From: Paralichthys olivaceus
Taxonomy: Eukaryota > Chordata > Actinopteri > Pleuronectiformes > Paralichthyidae
Assembly: GCF_024713975.1 (NCBI RefSeq)
Contig: NC_091096.1
Coordinates: 2,879,501-2,943,500, forward strand
Direction: 5' to 3'
Length of the DNA stretch: 64,000 nt
Translations under genes and position numbers: made by a program
The notes under the pieces: generated by a model
Database searches by the model: none
What the model was told of the DNA's origin: nothing
What the model saw: the letters and a program-made list of their open reading frames with translations, nothing else
Shown: positions 49,875-64,000 of the stretch, piece after piece
Layout: each line of letters begins with the position of its first letter
How positions within the stretch are numbered: the first letter of the stretch is position 1

Positions 49875-49945
49875 GTGCCACATTTATGCCACCTCACACT
49901 TGGACTCATTGTTAATGCTACAAACAATATTTCCGTCTCCTACAG

Positions 49946-50149
49946 ACTGAACGTTAAACACAAGATGATGGAGGACACCAAAGTCAAACACTGGTACAGA
50001 CGCATGGAGAGAGACACTCGACCGCTGAGGCCTCCAGCCTCTTTAACTGCTCACCTTTCTCCTCCAGGAAGCAACAAGTCCTGCTTCAACGGTGTGAAGT
50101 TCCATTTCCTGCTCGACACACGCAGATTTAAACCTGATGATTTGTGACA
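49946..50149 (+). CDS. Possible orphan exon, unknown protein
   Basis: A good acceptor (tttccgtctcctacag, ending at 49945) precedes an open frame of about 66 codons ending in TGA at 50147-50149. It includes MMEDTKVKHWYRRMERDTRP and a tail LLDTRRFKPDDL. A second acceptor-like site (ctttctcctccag) at about 50069 lies inside it. No partner exon was found upstream, and the tRNA lies between it and any such partner. I do not recognise the protein. Confidence 0.25.
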
Positions 50150-50539
50150 AGGAGAAGATAAAGACCTCACACCTGAGAAATCTGTGTCATCACATGTTTA
50201 ATTTGAGCCTAAAGTGACCAAGCTGCTCTGAGGAGGAACCATTGTTCATTTAAGGACATCTGTGACTTCCACTGACCTCTAGTGGCGAACGGCTGGAACT
50301 GCTAAAATGCAACCATTAAGACCAACTCAGTGTGCATAGCTGTAAAAAGGTACAATAATAAAAAAGGAAAGCTTTATATATATGTATATTTATTTATATA
50401 TGCAGGGTTTCACTTGAACAAGGAAGAAAATGTTTTAAAATGAGGCAAATTTTATTTTCAGTGTTTGATAGATTTCTATTAATCACACGAGGCAGCAGAA
50501 ATATATTTTCCATATATTTTCACCAAAACTCCAAGTGTC

Positions 50540-50605
50540 TGATGGACTCAAATACTTCACCCACCCCTCCATCATCATGGACATTTTATTTTCTGGGTGA
50601 ACTAT
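50540..50605 (+). mobile_element. MITE-like end sequence, copy 1
   Basis: ttattttctgggtgaactatccctttaa is the well-known terminal phrase of short DNA elements scattered through fish genomes. The opposite terminus was not found, so this is a fragment. Confidence 0.55.
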
Positions 50606-51084
50606 CCCTTTAAGGATTCAGGTACATAAACTTTTTAACTATTGATTAATACAGGATGATTGTATATAATTAAATTGAATATGTCTTTAATATCTGCTTA
50701 TCTTTTATTTTCTCTGAATTTGTTTTGATTTCTTTGTATTTTGTGAAGCGCTGTGTGTTTAGATAAAAATAAAAATAAATAAAGTTAATATTGTGATTGT
50801 AAGCATATTAAAAGGTTTGTACAGATGTTAAGGGTTTAACACAGATGTTAGTAAAATAATTCATACTGATTTATTGGCTGATGTGTGTTGAAACTACATA
50901 CATTTCCCAATGATTCCTAAATACCCAAGCGAAGTTGTGACTTTTCGAAGCGTCCCTGAACGCAGCATCGCTTAGCAACAACGCAACAAGTCTCTTGTTG
51001 TTGTTTTTTTTTTTTACTTCAATTTCTTCAGTTGTATTGGACTTGGCTGCAAAACTGTTTCCCCCCTGAAACTCCAAAAGTATC

Positions 51085-51145
51085 GGCATAGGGGTGAGTT
51101 GATAATGAGGGAATTTTGATTTCTGGGTAAACTTTCCCTTTAACC
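51085..51145 (+). mobile_element. MITE-like end sequence, copy 2
   Basis: ggggtgagttgataatgagg...tttctgggtaaactttcccttta is a diverged second copy of the motif at 50540, in the same orientation and 540 bp away. Confidence 0.5.
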
Positions 51146-51270
51146 CTGCGTTCATGCATGTATGTGTGTTTCTCTGCTCTATTGATTTACAGCTTATTCT
51201 ACTGTCTTCACTGAGGAGAAGGCTCCTGTGATGTTATAGAAGAACATCACAGGGCTACGGTGAGGAGCCT

Positions 51271-51308
51271 GATTATCATCAAAGGACAACGCTCCTTTGA
51301 TGATAATC
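51271..51308. repeat. Perfect 16-bp inverted repeat, 6-nt loop
   Basis: gattatcatcaaagga (51271-51286), loop caacgc, then tcctttgatgataatc (51293-51308). All 16 positions pair. Confidence 0.95.
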
Positions 51309-51829
51309 AAAGGAGAAGGCTCTTCTGAATCAGATTCAAGACCAAGAATTTCCTCCTCATCTTCCTCATCCTGTTCTTCATACACCATCTTTACGACCAT
51401 TTCAAACCGTAAGTCTGAAATGATCGCGACCATCAGACTAACACTCTGGATAAAGAAAATCAAAAGCGTATCAATCAGTTTATATAATATATACTGTTAC
51501 AGTTCAAGTTTTATTTTGTTGATCTCGCTATTACAGCTAGTTAGTATTGTTCATATTTCTCTTTCTCACTAGTAACGGATTGTAAAATAAGACTTGTGAA
51601 TACATACAGTATTACTTTGTATTACATACTGTGTGTAAAAGTGATGTAGAGATACACAATTTAGACAATAATATGAAATGATAAAATACATTTATTTCAA
51701 ACATATAGCAAAAGAAACACTTTGCTTTCATTCACAGCAATGATATAGAAAATAAAAACTGAGCCGGGTCACTTCAGACCCATGTTGTGCATCATAGGAT
51801 TAAAATCTTGAATGAACTTTCTCTGACAG

Positions 51830-54800
51830 ATGCCGAATACTAAAGAAACGAAAATGAGTTTGGAACAAGGAGACGAGAAGAAAACAGAAGAGAGTCCAGA
51901 TGAACAGAGAAAGAGAGAGAGAGATTTATTCCTGAATCAGATCCTATATCTGACCGAGGAGCTGGAGGGGTAACCTTCTAATAATCAGAATAATCCGAAT
52001 CATGCAGTTGGGCCTGTGAACCTGATGTTATATCATTAAAGACTTTGTCTCTCACCCTCCTCCTCCTCCTCCTCCTCTAGGTATCAGCTGAAGTGTGACG
52101 ACCTCGAGCAGCAGAAGAAGGACTTTATGTCTCAGTACAGTTCACTGGAGACAGATAAGAAGGACATTGTGGAGTATCTGAAACACTCCTTGTTGGAGAA
52201 GGAGGACGAGGTGGATGAACTGTCTGCGCGGCTGGAGAGTCAGCGACAGGCTGCAGAGAAAGACAGAGACGCTCTGCAGCTGCAACACGCTCAGATGAGC
52301 CAAGAGCTTCAGGAGCGGATAGAAGAACTCAGCGGGGAGAACAGGATGCTTGGTGAGATCTTGAGACAGAATGAAATCATCACATCTTCCACCCTCACCC
52401 TCGAGTACACATTTGAAATTTTTATTGCAGCAGATATCAGAGATATGAGCAGATATCTTTAACGCCCCTGTTAGAGCCTGCAGGTGCATGCTGGGATGGT
52501 GGAGGAACCCACATGGAGTGATAGAAATCTTTGGAGCTTGAATTGTTTTGCCAAACTAAGTGAAAAAATATTCCTGGATCTGCCCGTTACTCTAAATCCA
52601 CATCTTGATGTGTTTAAACTAAATTTCAGTTCTCTCTCATCTTATTGTTTCTTGGAGATTGTCTCTCAAACAAACAAACAAAGGGACTCTAACCTTGAAC
52701 TCTTGTGTCCTCCCTCCAGAGACCAGCCTGGCGAGTCTGGAGGAGTTCCGGAGGCAAAGGGAGCAGCTGACGTCCAACATGGAGTCTCTGGAGAAGCAGC
52801 TGAGCCATCAGGAGGAGGAGCACACAGCCGGGCTCCACAGCATGGAGATGTCAGTGCTGCTGGAGAAGCAGAGGTTGGTTTTGGACCAAACAAAGCAACA
52901 GAAATAAAACACAGCAAGAAGTGTAAAAATCCACCGTCCACAGGGTTTAATGTCCAACAATCATCACAAAGTGTGTCTCTAAAGAAAACTGTCATGACTC
53001 ACCTGTGTCCTCTCTCTGACAGATTAGAGAAAGAGATGGAGAGACACATGGCGAAGATGGCTGCAGACGTGCAGCGCCTGGTGGACCAGGAGGTTCCTGA
53101 GGTGACCAAACGGGCCTTCGAGGAGAACACGGAGTTGAGGACTCGGTGCAATAAGCTGTCAGACCAAGCTGAGATCCTGATAAAGGAGAACTCGGCTCTG
53201 CAGCTCCACAAGAAGAAACTCAAATCGGACTTGAGCAACCTGGAGGAGATGCTCAAAGAGCTGTCCCTCAAGATCTCCGTCCACAAGAAGGTGAGAGGAG
53301 GTCCCAGTGGATGTAAGACAAAGTGTTTTACAGTTATAGAATAGATAAATACTTTATTATTTCTGAATTTGAACCAGACAGATATTGTTTTTTTGGGGAT
53401 TAGGGATAAAAAAAAGTCCCATACAGATGTAAAATGTATGATTCCTAAGATGTCGTTTATCAAACCCTCATGACCAATTAAGAAAATATTGTGTATTTTG
53501 TGAACTGTCAAAAGAAAAACGTTTGATTTGTGCTGATCAACAAAACATCACATGTTTTTTATTTTTCCATATTAAAATCCGACCTCCTCCCTCCGTCAGG
53601 TGGTGAAGCAGGAGACAGAGAAGTGTGAGCAGCTGCAGGCGGAGCTGAACGTCTGCAGGCAGGAGCAGCAGCAGCTGCAGGGCGAGCACAAACGCGTCCT
53701 GGTGGACATGGAGGCGCTCAGGTAAAAGTTCAGAATGTCCATCGTCCACATCCCAGACTCGTCTTTCACATTCCATTTAGTCTTCAGGACAACGGGAGGA
53801 AACATGTCTTAAAGAGACGTTCACCAGGAAGCAGCAGTTACCTACAATGTGTGATTTAAAAGTTTGAATGGAAATGGATGTATATTGGACGTTGAGGGAA
53901 GGGGTGGAGGTGAAGACGTGTCTCGTAGGCTGGAGGACGCACTGGTGACCGGGCGGAGGGAGACTCAGTGTGGAGGTTCTGTTCTGGGATGTGGCTATAG
54001 GGATGAATGATGGAGGGATGAAGGATGGAGGGATGAATCTGAGACAGTGTGTGATGGGTTGATATGCATTGAGGCTGCATGCACTGAACTTCACATAAAC
54101 TCAATGTGGCGTATTTGTTGTATAACGATTGAAAGTGGTTTCTCAGGGGCCGTCTGAACTTGAACCAGCGACCTGTTGACCTGCAGTCACCACTGAGCCA
54201 CCATCCCCCACAATGACCCCTTGTGTTTCATTTCAGACAGAAACAGGCCTCGCTGCCAGAACCCAGCAGTGGCCAGAGCGCTGAGGTGAGGCGGCTGGAG
54301 GCCGAGCTGCAGGAGGAGAAGAGGAAGAGCGGCCGGATGAAGAGGGTCATTCAGGAAGCAGTCGACACGCTCAGACAGACTCTGATGGTAAAACACTGAC
54401 CTCCTCACATCCGGAGCATCCGGACCAAACGTCACTTATTCAGGGACAAAATAACTTGATGTTTTCTGAAGTTTTAACTTTTCATCTGAAAACACCTGCT
54501 GTGTTTCCTGCAGGAGGCCCTGGAGGAGCAGGAGACCCCAGAGAAGCAGGAGGCCGTGGAGGAGCAAGAGACCCCGGAGAAGCAGGAGGCCCCGGAGAAG
54601 CAGCACTCTGAGGCCGGCGTCGACAGGTGGACGCAGCTGATGCAGAAGCTGCTGGTCGTGTTGGACACGCGCAAACTCGCCGGCTCCTCTGCTGAGGATC
54701 TGACCTCTGACCCTGCAGCCACCAGGTCTTTAAATCCCTTTATCGTATAAAACCTCAGCAGCTTTATGATCCTCTGGTGATTTTACCAAAGATCAGAGAG

Positions 54801-55502
54801 TTACTGCAGTGGTTCAAGTTTGAGCTCAAACTTATAAAGTAAATTATCCAACCAGAAAATCTGAGTTCAACACTGACCGATCTTTGTCTCCCTCTTCCTG
54901 TGTCTCTCCAGCTCAGTGATTCTGGATCCAGTTTCCAGTTACCACTTCCAGCTCGCTCGCTACACACCCGGAGACCTCGGCCTCATTCCACCTATGGCAC
55001 AGAAGCCGCTTCGCTTCAGGACGAGACCAGGCTCCATCCCGTCCCTGCTCAGGTTCGTCTCAGGAGTTTGAAACTGGAAAATCCTGTTAAGTGTCGTTTG
55101 TGCATGTGCAGATGGAAATTTAAAAAAAAAAAAAAATTAAAGGTTGAGATTTGGTTTAAAAACAAATATAAAAAAAAAAAACTTGAATAGTTTTCTAATT
55201 AACAATATTATCAGAACGAACTCATCCTTGTTTTAAATCAATTGAGGCTGTGATTTGAATGTTCAGCAGCATTAGATCAAAATTCAATAAAGAATCCTGG
55301 TGATTTTCACTGATTTTGCAGCAGTCGGTGACAAATTAACTGTAGTTCATTGATTCTGTTTTTCTGGAAACACATTTTAATTTTTCATTCTGCTCTTCTT
55401 TCTCTCAGGAAACCGTCCGGTCCGAAGACGACAAGCTCCCTTAACCTGAGCGGCTCAGCCGGGAGACTAATGGCGTCCAAACACGTCAACAAAAAAAAAT
55501 GA
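51830..55502 (+). CDS. cfap157: Cilia and flagella associated protein 157 (complete, 9 exons)
   Basis: Coiled-coil protein of the basal body and axoneme, required for sperm flagella in mouse. Exons: 51830-51969, 52081-52352, 52720-52873, 53023-53290, 53600-53721, 54237-54387, 54514-54725, 54912-55052, 55409-55502; total 1554 nt, 517 aa (human about 520). Heptad-rich Glu/Lys/Gln coiled coil occupies most of exons 2-6. Landmarks shared with human CFAP157 are YQ.K.D.L near residue 48, SLEEFR.Q.E in exon 3, VTKRAFEENTEL in exon 4 and, near the C-terminus, YTPGDLGLIP. Exon 7 carries a short repeat of EEQETPEKQEA type. The start ATG at 51830 was chosen as the first in frame; a second lies eight codons on. 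The last codons cross a run of nine A before TGA. Confidence 0.93.
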
Positions 55503-55685
55503 TTAGAAACTAACTTTACAACCTATTCTTCTTTTACGCTCGTGGGAATCTTTTCTACCTCTCTAAAACTGATTTGATTTAAAAAAGAACCATGTGATAA
55601 AACACCAAAAGTTGACAAATTCAAACTTATTGTGCCATAAATGTGATATTGGGACAATTCTACATTTAACTGTGATGATATGAGC

Positions 55686-55691
55686 AATAAA
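55686..55691 (+). promoter_or_regulatory. poly(A) signal for cfap157
   Basis: AATAAA (gagcaataaaaaaac), 184 bp after the stop. Confidence 0.6.
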
Positions 55692-55881
55692 AAAACAGCA
55701 ACAAAACACTTCCTGTATCAGGAAGTCCAAACACGTGACCCATCTTCCTCAGGGCTCGATCGAGAGTCGCCATCTTAAATATCAGCAGATTTAAAATTTT
55801 GTGATGTTTAAGGGATTGACCCTGAAACAAAAAACAAACTTACCTGACTCATAGATGAAGACGCGGCACAGATTTAAATTC

Positions 55882-55887
55882 TTTATT
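55882..55887 (-). promoter_or_regulatory. poly(A) signal for kank1
   Basis: AATAAA on the minus strand (tttatt on +). A second one lies at 55893-55898. Together with the stop at 56720 this gives a 3' UTR of about 850 nt. Confidence 0.6.
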
Positions 55888-56719
55888 CGATGTTTATTGT
55901 TATATGGCAAAGTCTCAGGCACTTCAATTCTCATTTGACGATGAAAGTCAGTACCGCGATGAAGACGAGAGGAGGAAGGACAGTTTATATATTACACGTG
56001 AGAGACAGAGACAAAAAGGAGAATAACTAAACTAATGACCACCGTATGTACAATGAAATACATATATCTGCATTAAAAACTATACTTTGATAAATATATA
56101 ACTTCATGGATCGTTAAGTAGGAATAGGAAATATTCAAAATACTGTGATTCTTCTTTTTTAAATAGATACAAAGGATTTATATAAAAGTACAGTTTCTAC
56201 GTCGCGTCTTTTCATCGATGGATTCATCGGGACACAGATGTGACACCGGGTTGTTGAGGCGAGCAATATATACAGGAAATGTTTCCTCTAACGCGTGGGT
56301 GGATTATTCTCCGTCTACTCTGAAGCTCTGAAAAATAAAAAAAAATAAAAATCAGAGATGTTTCGATGCTCTTGAATGATCAACATTGAGCTTTGGAAAT
56401 CAAAACATGGTCAAATTGGAAAAAAGGAAATTAAAAAAAAAAAAAAAAAGGAAAAAATTGCATTAGTCCGTGTTGGTGTGAACTCCAGTGGTTTGCTGAC
56501 GGTTGAAGGACTCGAGGCACCAGCTGGTTACATTCATATTCAAAGGGCACTTTGGGTTCGTCGTGGACGACAGAGGTGCGCACATAAATAAAAAATACTT
56601 CCAGAAATCTCATTGGTTGGTTGGTTGTTTGGGATGAACTCCCTCGTCCAGCTGTAGGTAAGGCGTCGTTCGGCGTGAACCAATAGCAGCGTGGGGCTCC
56701 TGGGCAAGAGGCGGGGCTT

Positions 56720-64000
<7,281 letters not shown>

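Larger units (their letters stand above)
49875..51829. other. Interval between the tRNA and cfap157
   Basis: Contains the orphan ORF at 49946, two copies of a MITE-like terminal motif (50540-50605, 51085-51145), a 16-bp hairpin at 51271 and the cfap157 5' flank. There is no clear TATA box before 51830. Confidence 0.5.
55503..56719. other. 3' UTRs of cfap157 and kank1
   Basis: The stretch is shared by two convergent 3' ends. It holds A-rich and T-rich tracts (such as a long A run at 56433-56449) and no coding sequence. Confidence 0.6.

Noticed and set aside
49683-49883. Minus-strand ORF containing HPDLNQRPLDLQSNALPLSY
   Set aside because: This is the antisense reading of the tRNA-Cys gene, a well-known false protein.
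51194-51463. 89-aa minus-strand ORF with an acidic block (EEQDEEDEEEILGLESDSEE)
   Set aside because: I considered a domesticated transposase N-terminus, but there is no partner domain, it spans the 16-bp hairpin, and nothing else supports translation.

Overview
The window looks like teleost fish nuclear DNA, most likely a percomorph. Multi-exon vertebrate genes sit in short introns, (CA)n and (AT)n microsatellites are common, and several dispersed repeats resemble families widespread in teleosts. Species assignment is inference. I found no bacterial, viral or CRISPR signature and no convincing new molecular system. The interest lies in gene structures and a few unexplained sequence elements.

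Layout. (1) About 1-7.3 kb, + strand: the 3' half of strbp (spermatid perinuclear RNA-binding protein; the sister gene of ILF3), with both dsRNA-binding domains and two alternative last coding exons. (2) About 7.3-23.8 kb: gene-poor intergenic DNA with decayed transposon pieces, microsatellites and one perfect long hairpin. (3) 23.8-24.9 kb, - strand: gpr21, an intact orphan class A GPCR, convergent with strbp. From memory, mammals keep GPR21 inside a RABGAP1 intron next to STRBP. The strbp-gpr21 pairing is kept here, but I see no rabgap1 exons. (4) 25-37 kb: mostly non-coding, with a LINE fragment, a ~600-bp minisatellite and a weak two-exon gene candidate near 35 kb. (5) 37.7-42.5 kb, - strand: a complete 13-exon p2rx7 (566 aa deduced), with one GC-AG intron and a shortened cysteine anchor. 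(6) 44.2-46.7 kb, - strand: a complete 5-exon theta-class glutathione transferase (243 aa). (7) 46.7-51.8 kb: repeats, a tRNA-Cys(GCA)-like gene and two orphan exon-like ORFs. (8) 51.8-55.5 kb, + strand: a complete 9-exon cfap157 (517 aa), a coiled-coil basal-body/axoneme protein. (9) 56.7-64 kb, - strand: the 3' ten coding exons of kank1 (567 aa visible), continuing beyond the right edge. cfap157 and kank1 converge, with their poly(A) signals about 190 bp apart.

The genes do not form one pathway. strbp acts in RNA binding, gpr21 and p2rx7 in membrane signalling, gstt1 in detoxification, cfap157 in cilia and kank1 in cortical adhesion and microtubule capture. Exon borders were placed by hand from splice consensus, reading phase and remembered family sequences. 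Where a whole gene is given, the exon lengths add up to an uninterrupted frame. Nothing was checked against a database or RNA data.
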